Shown: positions 22,862-34,732 of the stretch, in pieces
Position numbering within the stretch: the stretch's first letter is position 1
How the letters are laid out: the number at the start of each line of letters is the position of its first letter
Notes under the pieces: generated by a model
What the model was told of the DNA's origin: nothing
The model's input: only the letters and a program-made list of their open reading frames with translations
The model's database searches: none
Program-made: the position numbers and the translations under genes
Assembly: GCF_018446385.1 (NCBI RefSeq)
Contig: NC_055988.1
Location: forward strand, 167,200,337 to 167,264,336
DNA: 64,000 nt
Source of the DNA: Zingiber officinale
Taxonomy: Eukaryota; Streptophyta; Magnoliopsida; Zingiberales; Zingiberaceae
Reading direction: 5' to 3'

Positions 22862-25014
22862 TTAGAGAGTGTCAACTCCGATTAGAATGGTAGTTAACCC
22901 AACTTTAATGAAGTTGATACTCAGAGAGCATTTTCAAGGGTAGTGTTAACATTTGAAAATAAAAAGGATTATGATTTACTCTTGAAATGAGTAAAATGTG
23001 TCATAATTTGAGAAAATCGATTTTAAATTAAATTGGCATAAGTGGGAGAATCGTAAAGAAATGTCAAATTGGGATTTTGATATTTTATTGGGAAGTTAAA
23101 GGTAAATCTAAGCCTTATTTTAAATTGTTACTCTTTAAAAGAGTAATTTATGCCAAAATTTGAGGAATATGATTAATTTAAATTGGCACAATGTAGGAAA
23201 AGCAAAGGAAATGTCAAAATTAGATTTTGGCATTTTTTTGTGGAAATATTGGGCAATCTAGGTTTAAACTTTAAGTTTGCTAAGATTTAAGGATACTTAG
23301 ATAGTTATTCTAGGTATTTTATTTATGCTAAGTTGTCATGCTTTGTTTGCCCATCATATGTCATGACATCATATTTATTCTTGCACTCATGCATTATTAT
23401 GAAAAATATAAAAATACCATGTCATATCATACATACATCATGTAGTCATAGAAAATTTTCTTTTGAAAATTATTTATCTTTGATGTATGCCATAACACAT
23501 CATGCATTATTTTAATTCCTTGCAAACTAAGGACAAATGACATTCATTAACAAATAACATCCTTGGTGGATGTTCGTAACCTCAAAATGCCTAGATAGAT
23601 ATGCATGATCCCTAGATTAGGGCAAAACCAAAGTTTACATCTCACTAAAGAACTATAAGGTGACTTGTATGTGGTTTCGTACATATTAGATACAAGTGAG
23701 ATGTTAGGGTGATGAACAAAACTCAAGGTGTTGATTAAGTACATTCTTTTGATTTTTAAGTTCATCAAAACACATAGTTATGTGTTTTTAAATCTTTGGA
23801 AAAGCGAATGTACAAGTCATGTGCATTAAGCCCAAAGAACATGGTTGGATATTGGTTTTGAAAATGATTTTAAATATGTTTTGGAAAACCTTGATGAAGG
23901 CTATCTTTTGATAGTAATTATCATTGAATAGTTGAGCACAAACTTGGAAGAAAACACTAAAGTTTTTACAAGTTTCGAAGTTTGTGTCAATCTTTGAAAA
24001 TAGGAAGTATTTTCATAGAGAACTATTTTTTCTTGATAGTATATCCCCTAAGTAGTGCCTACATGAATTTTCATGATTTTTTGAATTTTATAGAATTTTC
24101 TAAGGGTTTCTGAAATTCACTGAAATTGAATTTCAATTTTTCAATGCTTCAATCGATCACCCGATCGATTGAAGTGTCTCAATCGATCGGGCGATCGATT
24201 GAGACATGTTTTCTCGCGAGCAGAAGCTCGCTGGATCGATCCATCGATCGATCCACACTAGCTGAATCGATCAGTGGATCGATTCAAGCGGGTTCAATTG
24301 ATTGAGACCCAACTCCAATCGATTGAGATGCTGATTTTGACTGAGAAAGCTTATTTTCAGCATTCTAAACCATTTTTAGCCTATAAAACCACTCCTAACC
24401 CCTTGGAATATACTTGTATACATTTAAGGGGAGTTTTTATTATGAAAATAATGATGGATTGGCTAAGGAAGACTAAGTAGAGATTTATGTTGAGTTCTGG
24501 TTTCAATATTGAATTTTAGAACATCAAAACTTCTAAATTTGGGTTTCCTATATGTTTAGGGATTTCAATTCATTGTTGGTACAATGACAGAAGTTATGTG
24601 CATGTCTTTAGGGGAAGTTACTCTTTAAGGACATGAAAATCTATTTTTCATATACCTTGGAAGGTGGTTAACCTTCTTTCGTGAAAATGCTCAAGGTTGG
24701 ACATTTGAATACAATGGGGAGTGGATATCTTCATTGTTCAAGTGGTAATGCTCAAGAGTGAGCATTAAGAAAAATGAAAGGTATGAGACTTTCATTATCG
24801 AAGTTGTGAACAACGTTGGGTAACTCTTCAGGGGAAGAGTTTTTAATGTATGCCAATAGGGGGAGAAAGTGTGATTAAGTTAGGCCTTCATTACCTAAAG
24901 AGGAAGTTTGCCCTCTAGGAAAGTGGGAGAATGAAGGAAACTCTCATTCATACATTGACATGAAGGAAGTTGAGGCTATGAGATTAGCCTAACTTAAAGG
25001 TATTGTCAAACATC
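22862..25014. other. Non-coding interior of the gag-only element
   Basis: No pol domain was found. It holds AT-rich sequence, a third ATCGAT palindrome array at 24146-24330, and purine-rich stretches leading to the polypurine tract. Confidence 0.6.
24146..24330. repeat. Internal ATCGAT palindrome array
   Basis: Four successive inverted repeats with different outer arms: CTTCAATCGATC/GATCGATTGAAG, GTCTCAATCGATC/GATCGATTGAGAC (13-bp arms), GGATCGATC/GATCGATCC, TGAATCGATC/GATCGATTCA. It is the same design as the LTR cassette, but here inside the element body. Confidence 0.85.
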
Positions 25015-25028
25015 AAAAAGGAGGAGAT
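25015..25028 (+). promoter_or_regulatory. Polypurine tract of the 7.2-kb element
   Basis: AAAAAGGAGGAGAT directly precedes the 3' LTR, the standard plus-strand priming position. Confidence 0.85.
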
Positions 25029-26642
25029 TGTTGGTGCAATATCCCTAGGTCAAGGTTGACCTGGTTGACTAAGCTTGAGTTGGCTCAAGCTTGAGTATTG
25101 ATATTTAGATTTTCGATATTTGACAATACATGGAGACAGTACATGGAGTTTGCAGATGCAATTGTTCATGTGGGAATATTGTTGTCAAGTAGGTCAAGAT
25201 TGACTGGATACTTGACGTGAAAGTCCTGGTGAGTGAAGTTGGGCAGAAGGAAAATTCTGGTGAGTAAAGCCAGACAGAAGTAAAATCCTAGTGAGTGAAA
25301 CTAGGTGATAGTCCTGGTGAGTGAAGTCAGGCAGAAGGAAAGTCGTGGTGAGTGAAGCCAGGCTGATGAAAAATCCTGGTGAGTGAAGCCATGTGAAAAT
25401 CCTAGTGAGTGAAGCTAGGTGAAAGTCTTGGTGAGTGAAACCAGGCAGAAGGAAAGTCCTGGTGAGTGAAGCCAGGCAGAAGGAAAATCCTGTTGAGTGA
25501 AGTCAGGTGAAAGACCTAGTGAGTGAAACTAGGCTGAAGGGAAGTCCTGGTGAGTGAAGCCAGACACAGAAAATCCAGGTGGGTCAAGACTGATCGGACA
25601 CATGATATCGATAAGTCCAAGTGGGTCAAGGTTGACCGGACACTTGACACGAGGAGAAAAAGTCCAAGTGGGTCAAAGGGATTGATCAGATGCTAAGCAT
25701 GATGTACCAACAGGTCACGGTTGACCAGATGTTGGTTTAGGGGACTTTGGACTTGGTTTTGGGCAAAAACCATGAGCTGGATCGATCAGTCGATTGATCG
25801 GCTCATACCCAATCGATCGGCTGATCGATTGGGTGAGTCCCCGCGACAAGCCTCCTCTCAATCGATCAGTGGATCGATTGGGAGAAGCTCGTGATCGCAT
25901 AGAATAGCTCTGAATCGATCGATTGATCGATTTAGAGTCTCCAATCGATCAGCCGATCGATTGGGAGCTGCGATTTCGCGCGATAAGCCCTGGATTGATT
26001 GGCCGATCGATCCAGGCGATTCCAGAGAGCACAGAGGTGCTCTGGATCGATCGGTCGATCGATCCAAAGCCTCCCTAATCGATTGGGAGCAATCCAATCG
26101 ATTGTGATTCGACTGTTGGCGCAGATAAAGCCGTTGGCGAGCGTGTCTTCGGCAAGTTCTTCTCAGGCTCTCATCCACGCGACCACAGCTACAGCTCCAG
26201 TGATTTTTCTCCACTCTCACGTTAGTTCTTGAAGGTTCTTGGAGGCACATCCAAGTCAAGAGGCGAGTTGCAACAAGAAGAAGAAACTAGAGTTAGGGTT
26301 TCTTGTGTAAACCGTGTAAGCTTTCCCTTGTATTTGCTTCTCTTTATTTCTTGTTGTATTAAGAGTGTTGTAGGGCTTCTCCGCCTTCGGTAGTTACCGA
26401 AAAGGAGTGTTTTTCATAGTGGAGGGTGCGTGAATGTGTGGATCCTTGGTCTAGTCACCTCTTCTTGAGGTGGATATCAAATAAATCTACGAGTTAGCGT
26501 TGTAATGTTTTGTTTCTTGTATTTTTCGCTGCACATCATCACAAGAAGCAAACAACGACAAGCACGAGATCGCGACGAGCTATTCACCCCCTCCTCCCCA
26601 CCCCCCACCTCCCACCCTTCTAGCTACATTTCGGTCCCAACA
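25029..26642 (+). repeat. 3' LTR of the gag-only element
   Basis: 1614 bp. It carries the same hairpin minisatellite (25222-25735) and palindrome cassette (25778-26108) as the 5' LTR, with many point differences and a deletion that fuses two long hairpins near 25660-25700. The CCTAG-class units are again at positions 3, 7 and 11. A C-rich stretch (26586-26618) before the end is absent from the 5' LTR. Confidence 0.92.
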
Positions 26643-27085
26643 TTCTCACCATTAATTAGAAGCATTGCCCTCTAGTAGTTTTCTCACTCTCTACGAGAAT
26701 TTCTTTCTCTATTCCATAACTGGCTTCTGTTCACGGATGTTCTATACATTTCATCATCTACAGTAGTAACCTCGAGTTTCGCCGAAGTATTTCAGGGAAT
26801 CCTTTTCTTTGATATCAAATTGTCCGAATTTTTTAAAACTTTAATATTTTTTAAATAAAAAAAATACTTTTTAAAAAATATTATAATACATATTTAATTG
26901 TATTAGTAAAATTTAAAAGGACAATTTATACATTGTAAAAAAAAATCGCAATCAAAAGTGATGACTTATAGGTCACATATCAATTACTTTATCTTTACCA
27001 AAGCTCACTTCTTGTAAAATTGAAAAATAAAAATTCTTTTATGTAAAACTTTCAAGCATAATTTAATAAAAATTAATATATTTAT
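26643..27085 (+). pseudogene. ATR pseudogene fragment A, part 2 (exon 3 start)
   Basis: Continues fragment A across the LTR insertion: intron 2 end (ATTAGAAGCATTGCC), then the exon 3 start GATGTTCTATACATTTCATC at about 26737 and its first ~75 nt. It then leaves ATR sequence near GATATCAAATTGTC and enters an AT-rich tail. Fragment C leaves ATR at the same point into the same tail (36192-36450), so A and C share an older break. Confidence 0.75.
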
Positions 27086-27150
27086 CTAATAAATATTTTT
27101 AATTAAATAAATAAAGTTAAATTTCATCAATAAAATATTAAAAATACTGG

Positions 27151-27957
27151 TGTCAGGGGTGACCAGAACATGTTGCATCATATGCACTGACTGCATTTAT
27201 TACTTGTGTTTGCTGCACTTTATATGTTGCATATTTGGTGGACGCATATGTTTGACATGCATACATGATTTATGATACTCTCGGTCTGACGACCTTGTTA
27301 TCCATATACCTAGGTCATGGTTAGTACAGATACTTCTTCTCCTTACAGTTTGACATTTCCCATATGATATATCCAGGAGACTGTACGCATATTTATTATT
27401 AGTTGTTATTTCTTACTATTCATGTGAGTAGTTACTCGTTGAGGAGTTGACTCACCCCATTGATATTACCATTTTCAGGTTGAGGCTGTCTGGAGGATTT
27501 TTCAATCGCTAGTCCCCCCTCCAGATTGCAAGGATTTCTATTTTGGATATTTTCCTTAGTTTCATTTTTTTTCTTCTTATTATGTTATCGTCTATATTTT
27601 CAGACTTGTATCTTTTTGGCACTTTGGATCTTGTAGGGTTCTTTATTACCGATGTATTTTCATTTGGTACATCTTCCTACATGCCTGCCAGGATGACAGA
27701 AGAGGTAGGTTTGGATGTATGCTGGTGATTTGAGTTTTATGAGTGTAGTTGAGTATGATATTTGAGATGATTTCCTTATCGTTACTTTAGTTTGGTTTAT
27801 TTACTATTATACTGCGTGGTTGTCGCTTTTATTTTATTGTATGGTTCCGACCGTGTTGGTCATGTATGGGTTAGATGTAGAAAAGTTTCAGATTGTCACC
27901 GGTATAGGGGAGATACTGCCGGATTTTTGTCTGGCAGGGACTCCTCGGGGCGTGACA
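27151..27957 (+). mobile_element. Solo LTR-like remnant, Gypsy (chromovirus-like)
   Basis: Begins TGTCAGGGGTGACC and ends CTCGGGGCGTGACA, an LTR pattern I associate with Tekay/Del-type Gypsy elements. No internal region and no matching target duplication were seen, so it may be a recombined or truncated LTR. The 61-codon frame inside is not a gene. Confidence 0.6.
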
Positions 27958-28885
27958 ATTTTTTTTAAAAAAAATCATTTGGTTTGGTTTGTTTGAAAAA
28001 ATCGATTTGATTAAATTCCATTTTAACAAAATATTCACTCCTAATTAGAAGCATTATCATTTACTTTTTTCCATCCTAATTTCATTCTTTATTTCATAAC
28101 TGGCTTCCCCTAATTTCATTCTTTATTCCATAATAGGCTTTCACAGATGTTCTGTACATTTCATCAACTTCATGAACAACCTCAGATAGAGTTTCGTTAA
28201 AGTGTTTCAATGAATCCTTTTCTTTGATATTCGACTACAATTAGTTAACTTTTGGTTTGTTGCCAACCTCTGGATGACCCATATGTACTTATTGTTCTCA
28301 CTGACAAAAGATGGTAACCATTTGCTGCATGAATAATAGACTTATTAACAAGTGTCTTGGGAGGGATGCTCCATATGGAAGGACTTATTAATGTTTCTTT
28401 TGTTCATTTAGTTTGTTCATTTTTACCGTACTACTAGGATGGAACTCTACATATAATATGTTGGTATCACCGAAGTTAATTTCTCAAGAACATGCCGATG
28501 AACTTGCATTTTGTATCCTATGGTGATTTGTTTTTTTGCAAACAGACTTGTTTTGATTTTGCACGAATAACAACTAAGGTGATCGATACATATATTATAC
28601 CTGTTGAAAATGTAATTTGTGCGTATTGTGTTTTGATGAAATAAGTCTACTAAGGTATGCACTTTATGTTTGATTTCATGCTCAGTCTTTTAGCCCACCC
28701 CATTTAGTGGAATAAGATTTAGTTATTGTTATTAATGTATTTTATTCCTTCTTTTGGATATTTTATTTATACTTGTTATTATTTTTATAAATGACAATAA
28801 ATTGATAAATATGCACAAAAATAATATCGAAAGTTATTCATTCTTATCTGCAAAATGGTATTTTACACTATTTCCTTTTGATATT
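27958..28885 (+). pseudogene. ATR pseudogene fragment B1 (exons 3-4)
   Basis: Matches ATR intron 2 end, exon 3 (28147 to about 28455), intron 3, exon 4 (about 28547-28655) and the start of intron 4. Exon 3 shares with B2 a deletion around GACTACAATTAGT and a 3-nt loss in the CTGACAAAAGATGG segment. The exon 3 donor is mutated (AT for GT). Multiple stops. It lacks the MITE and the SINE found in the same intron of the ATR gene. Confidence 0.8.
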
Positions 28886-28899
28886 TTCCTAAAAAAAAT

Positions 28900-31575
28900 T
28901 GATCATTTTAGATAATTTTGTTCGGTTTCAGTTTTAAAATTTCTTATTCGGTTAAACTGAATTTTTAGACCAAACTGAATTTTTAGATCTTATTTTTTAA
29001 AACTAAAATTGAATTTTACTAAAAACAAACTGTTTTTTTTTAAAAAAATCTTGAATCGAATTAATCGATATTTTATTGGTTTGGTTTGTTTGATTTTTTT
29101 AAAAAAAAATTAGTTAGTTTGATTTGTTAAAAAAAATGATTCGGTTCGATTAATTTGATTCGATTAGGTTCAGTTATAATGGAATACTCTTCCCTAATTA
29201 GAAGCATTACCATTTAATGTTTTATACCCTAATTTCATTCTCTATTCCATAATTTGCTTCACCTAATTTTATTCTCTATTCTTTAATGACTTTTATTCAT
29301 AAATGTTCTATACATTCCATCAACTTCAAGAGCAACCTTAGATAGAGTTGTTGGAACAATCCCAATGGTCCGTGTGACTATGTATTTTGGCATTGGGACA
29401 AAGGGTTTAAGTTAGATTCACCTTTGTTATTTGATATGTGTATATGAGTGTGCAGGTTTGCAGGATACGCATATGACTCAGCTTAATGGCTTCAGGTCCG
29501 GTGAAGGATGGAGCATCCAAGGGACCGTGGATAAGGCAGCAAGAACAAGGGCCAAGGGAAGCGACTTCGAGGTATACGCGAAGGATGACATTAGGGACGA
29601 GCCGCGGGCTTAGATGCATCCGAGGGATGAGAGTCAAAGGAAGTAGGTTTGAAGGCTAGAGGTCAAGGCTGCAATGAAGGGTCAAGTGAGTCGTGAGGGT
29701 ACGAGTGCATGAGAGATTGTACTCAGGGTAAAATCCTAGGTTTAGGGTTTTACTATAGCAGGTACTGTAGCAGTTACTGTAGCAGTTACTGTAGTAGTCA
29801 ACTAGTGTTTTCATCATTTGACTGGTGTAATCGACCGGGTAATCAACTGGGAGCGAACAGAATGCTTCTGTTCGCTCGATTAGCATGGAGCAATCGACTG
29901 ATCAGTCGACTGATATCGAGCCGTTGGGTTGTAACGGTCAAATTTCCACAAAGGACAGTCGACTGATGGTTTTGACAGTCGACTGGTAGGCCGGGGTTTT
30001 CCAACCCACGGCCTATATAACCAATGTTTGGGAGCTTGGTTATAGTTGACGAAATTGGATTTGGTTAAAGTCTAATTAGTAGTCTACTAGTGCTCAAGGT
30101 TTCCCTTATGACCAAGAGGTCTTGGTGAGTTTGTGGCGAGGTTTCTCCACCCACAAGGAGGTTTGAGCTAGCTGGAGTTTATCGAGATTAATCCACCGAC
30201 GGATTGAGGGATCTTCTAGCCGGCCATCTATCCCCTACAAGAGCTTAGTTGAAGTGTTTCATTGAATCTTTTTCTTTGATATTAGACTATGATTAGTGAG
30301 CTTCCGGTTTATTGCCGACCTCTGGATGACCCATGTGTACTAATTGTTCTCACTGACAAAAGATGACAACCATTTACTACATGGACAATCAGACTTATTA
30401 ACAAGTGTCTGATGGAAGGGATGCTCCATATGGAAGGACTTATTAATGTTTCTTTTGTTTATTCAGTTTGTTTATTTTTACTGTGCTATCAGGATGCAAC
30501 TCTACATATGGTATGTTGGTATTGCTGAAGTTAATTTCTCAAGAACATGCTGATGAACTTGCATTTTGTATCCTATGGTGATTTGTTTTTTTTACAAATA
30601 GACTTTTTGACTTTGCATGAATAACAACTAAGGTGATCGATGTAGATATTATACCTATTGAAAATGTAATTTGTTAATAGTGTGTGCGTACTATGTTTTG
30701 ATGAAAATAAGTTTGCTCAGGTATGAATTTTATGTTTGATTTCTTTATCAGACTTTTAACCCACCCCACTTAATGGAATAAAACTTGTTGTTGTTGTTAT
30801 TGTATTTTATTTAGTCTTTTAGATATTTTATTTATACTTGTTATTATTTTTAGAAATGGTAACAAATTGATAAATATACACAAAAATAATGCCGAAAGGT
30901 AGTCATTCTTATCTACAAAATGATATTTTACACTATCTCCTTTTGATCTTGACATAAGTTTAATACCATTCTTCTCATTAATCCCACAAGCTACTTTGTG
31001 AGATTATTTAATTATTCTACATTGAGGATATAAAAATTTGATATTTAACAAATGTAAGAAACTTGGAGGAGATTTGTACTGTAATTGAACAAGTTGAGAA
31101 AAAAAAATAAAGTAGCACATATGCAAGAATATGTTAATAGTCATTCAATCCTTATCAACTAGTTAGATGTTAATGTGGTTAGTAGTCTAGTAATGTTGGA
31201 GAGTTTTTTTGTAAGACCTTGAAATAGCTCGCTCATTAACCATTGATGATGATCTCAAAACTCTTTTTTTTCTCTCCTTAGATAATAGAAAGTTAGTAAA
31301 AGCTTGCTGTCTTGTTTGTTTGAGACAACTGCAAACTCTATGTTGCCACACTTCTTTTAGAAAGTACTACGTTCAACTTTCTAATGATGCACTAATTCTT
31401 TGAAGAAACACAACATATGACTCTTGTATGGGTGCTTGCCTCCATTTGCTACATTCTTCTTGTCTAGCTAAAGATTATTGAATCTGCAGTTAGTGAGATT
31501 ATTAATGCTTTCTCTAGATCCATATGTGACACAGAGAGCCGTGAACTTGAGGTAAATTTATAATTAACTTTGTTA
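28900..31575 (+). pseudogene. ATR pseudogene fragment B2 (exons 3-5), interrupted by a solo LTR
   Basis: Intron 2-like AT-rich DNA, then the exon 3 start at about 29311, broken at 29348 by a solo LTR and resumed at 30240. Exon 4 is near 30600-30720 and exon 5 near 31400-31549 (TATGACTCTTGTATGGGTGC matches the gene). The exon 3 donor is intact but frames are broken. Intron 4 contains neither the MITE at 42990 nor the SINE at 43797. It ends shortly after exon 5, beside the copia remnant. Confidence 0.8.
29349..30239 (+). mobile_element. Solo LTR (891 bp) in ATR fragment B2
   Basis: TGTTGGAACAATCCCAATGG to CCCCTACA, flanked by AGAGT (29344-29348) and AGAGC (30240-30244), a near-perfect 5-bp target duplication. 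It contains hairpins: GAGCGAACAGAA/TTCTGTTCGCTC (12-bp arms) and repeated CAGTCGACTG palindromes. A TATATAA motif lies after the palindromes. Confidence 0.8.
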
Positions 31576-31689
31576 AATTCAAGATAGGCTGTGTTAATTA
31601 ATAAACTTCTCCTCTCTAATTCCTTCTAAGCAATCAAATAAAGTATGTGGCTTTGGCTTTGACTTATCATTTTCAAGTAATGGTTATAA

Positions 31690-34502
31690 TGTGCAGGATC
31701 CACAGACAGGCAAGATCCTTGGAACAGGGTGTAAGGTTGGGTGGTTGTTTGAACTGACTTCTCTAAACCTTCCATCACAAACCTTTGTTAGAGCCGTCAC
31801 CTCTCAAATTTAGCATTCTCGTCTAGGTCATCGACCTATTGACCATTTGGAATCTTTAATTTCTAGTGATTCTCTGGGCTATGTTAAAAAAGATAATTTT
31901 GATTGTGTTTCTTGTCAATTATCGAAAGGTCATGTCTTACCTTTTTTGCCAAATGATTCTATTTCTTTAGCTATGTTTGATATGATTTATTCCAATATAT
32001 GGGGTCCTATGCCACATGACACTATAGGTGGTTTGAAATATTATGTGATATTTATTAATGAGTTTCTTATTACACATGGATTTATTTGATGTGTAATAGG
32101 TCTAAATTGTCCTCTATATACATTCGTTTTGCCAACATGATTCAAACTCAGTTTTCCACTAAAATCAAAATATTACGCACTGATAATGCCATGGAATACA
32201 GAGATTCAAAATTAACTTAGTTTCTAGCACATCATGGAACCATTATTCAAAGATTTTATCCTAGAATCTCTCAACAAAATGGTCGGGCAGAACACAAACA
32301 CAGACACATCCTCAATGTTGTTCGAGTCCTTCTCATTTCTTCCTCTTGTCCTGAAACTTTTTGGGGGAAGCATCATTTACAATCGTTTATATTATCAATT
32401 GTATCCCTTCTCCCATCATATGTAATATCTCTCCCTTTGAGCTTTTTTTAATAGAGCCCTTAATTATCATACTCTCAAAGTCTTTGGTTGTGCTTGTTTT
32501 GTACTATTGCAACATCATGAGTACACAAAATTAGAACCTCAAATCCGATTATGTTGTTTCCTAGGGTATGACATTGAACACAAAGGGTATAGATGTTGGG
32601 ATCTACTGTCTCAAAGACTTCATATATATCGTCATGTAACCTTCTAGGAACATAAGACGTTCTTAATTCTCTCCAAATTTCACGTCCATGAACCCCCTCA
32701 ACAATTCTTTTATGTTCCTACTATTTCTTTATTCTCTGACATCTCTTTTGCAAGATCATCTAACAGTTTAGATAGCTCAACCTCACGCGAGCCTTCTACC
32801 TTGGAACATTCTCCAACTGAGGTTCTAGCACATTCCATCTGATCCCCCCTTATCAAACACTCCTCTACCTATTCATCATACTAACCATGTAAGTCAACCC
32901 TTTGTTCTTCTTCATGATTTTCATGTTTACTCAGCTATTGTCTCTCTTTATGAGCCTCGCACTTTTCGTGAGGCTAGTTCTAACCCTCTATGGCAATAAG
33001 CAATGATGAAAGAATTGTAGACACTTACCAAAACAAATACTTGGGACTTAGTTGATAAACCTTCCAATAAATCTATTATTAGTCGCAAATGAGTCTTTAA
33101 AATCAAGACTCAAGTTGATGGTTCAATTGTCTTATATAAAGTCAAACTTGTTGCTAAGAGCTATACTCAAGAATATGACATTGAGTATGAGGAGACATTT
33201 GCATCTGTTGTCTGCTTGATTTTAGTCGTAACCTTATTGTAATGGCTGCTAGCAAAAGTTGGTCATTATTTCAAATGAAAGTTAAAAATGCATTCCTTAA
33301 TGATGATTTAACAGAGGAAGTATATATGTAACCTCCACTTGGCTCTAATTAACCTCCTAATAAAGTTTGCAAACTTCACAAAGCACTATATGGTCTCAAA
33401 CATGCTCCCCGAGCATGGTTTACCAAATTTAGCTCTACTATTGGGTATTTCAGCTTCTAGTCTAGCTCCTCTATGATCATGCCTTGTTCTTACGTAAAAT
33501 AGATCAAGGGAGTACTCTACTTTTACTATATATGGATGATATGATAATCACTGGCGATGAGCAAATGACATCAATGATCTCAAATCCTTTCTTCATCGGC
33601 AGTTTGAAATGAAAGATCTTGGAAATTTAAATTATTTTTTGGGCATTGAAGTATCCTCTGATGCATCAAGTTATTACTTGTCACAAGCAAAGTACGCCAC
33701 AAATCTCATATCTCGGGTTGGCATCACTGACACAAAAATTGCTAGTACACCATTTGACTCTACTGAGCATTTGTCCACTACTGATGGTACTCCTCTCAGT
33801 GATGGTACGATTTATCAACGATTAGTTGGAAGCCTTATATATCTCACTGTCTCTCGGCCAGATATTGCCTATGCCATTCATATTGTGAGTCAGTTCATGT
33901 CAGCCCCTCATACCACTCATTTTTTAGCAGTTCTTCGCATATTACGATACATTTGGGAAACTTTATTTCATGGGCTACACTTTTCTCGTTCACCTGCATT
34001 GGAGTTGCGAGCATATTCTGATGTTGATTGGGAGGGTGACCCAACTAATCGCCAATCCACCACTGAATATTGTTTCTTTCTTGGAACATCTCTCATTTCA
34101 TGGTGTAGCAAGAAACAAATTGTTGTGTCTCGCTCCAATACCAAAGCAGAATATCGAGCCCTTGCAGACACTACCTCTAAGCTTCCATGACTATGATGGT
34201 TACTTCAAGATATAGGCGTTTCTTTCATTGTTTGTCTTCTGCTGCCCCACTCTTCTGTGATAATAACAGTGGTATGCATATTACGTACAATAATGCCTTT
34301 CATGAATGCACAAAACATATTGAGATTGATTGTTATCTAGTACGACATCATACCACTTATGGTACTCTACAATTGATTCCCATATTATCACAAGTTCAGA
34401 TAGTAGACATTTTCACCAAATCTCATCCACCTCGGCGATTTCAAATTCTTGTCCACAACCTCAAGTTGTCCAATGATTTTCCACCTTGAGGTTGAGGGAG
34501 AG
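31690..34502 (+). mobile_element. 5'-truncated Ty1/copia element, degenerate pol
   Basis: Starts within the gag-pre-integrase region (KILGTGCKVGWLFEL), then the integrase zinc-binding HSRLGH...CVSCQLSKGH, core remnants (TDNAMEYRD, NGRAEHKHRH), reverse transcriptase with YMDDMIITGDD near 33527-33560, and the conserved MKDLGNLNYFLGIEV...SRPDIAYA...AEYRALA RNase H block (33609-34190). Many stops and frameshifts. No gag, protease or 5' LTR. It ends with a purine-rich tract TTGAGGGAGAG and an LTR-like stretch. Confidence 0.88.
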
Positions 34503-34732
34503 TATTAGTATATATATGCAAATAGATTATGATTATAATCAATCATAATTAATTAAGGATCTCATATTAGTGTATATATGGAAATAGATTATATTTGTAA
34601 TCAATCATAATTAATTAAGGATATCTTCCTTAATTAACATGTGTAAATTTGTATGAATGAAAATGTTATATGTAATAAACATATAGAAAATTATATTCCT
34701 CATTTTCTCATTTTCATTATTAAGTTTCGTCA
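34503..34732 (+). repeat. LTR remnant of the copia element
   Basis: After the polypurine tract, TATTAGTATATATATGC starts an AT-rich stretch. A block of about 60 bp (ATAGATTATGATTATAATCA...) is repeated in tandem at 34504-34561 and 34566-34625. There is no partner LTR. Confidence 0.55.

Larger units (their letters stand above)
19399..26642 (+). mobile_element. 7.2-kb non-autonomous (gag-only) LTR retrotransposon inserted in ATR fragment A
   Basis: Two long LTRs (19399-21010 and 25029-26642) start TGTTGGTGCAATATCCC and end GGTCCCAACA. The 5-bp target duplication TTCTC is perfect (19394-19398 and 26643-26647). PBS TGGTATCAGAGC at 21013-21024 matches initiator tRNA-Met; the polypurine tract AAAAAGGAGGAGAT ends at 25028. 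The interior carries only a decayed gag; I saw no protease, integrase, RT or RNase H. This layout is that of TR-GAG elements, which depend on another element's enzymes. The gag fold suggests Copia affinity. The insertion split an older ATR pseudogene. Confidence 0.92.

Noticed and set aside
33609..34190. 193-codon frame with reverse transcriptase/RNase H similarity as a live gene
   Set aside because: It is the last open piece of a 5'-truncated copia element with many stops on both sides.
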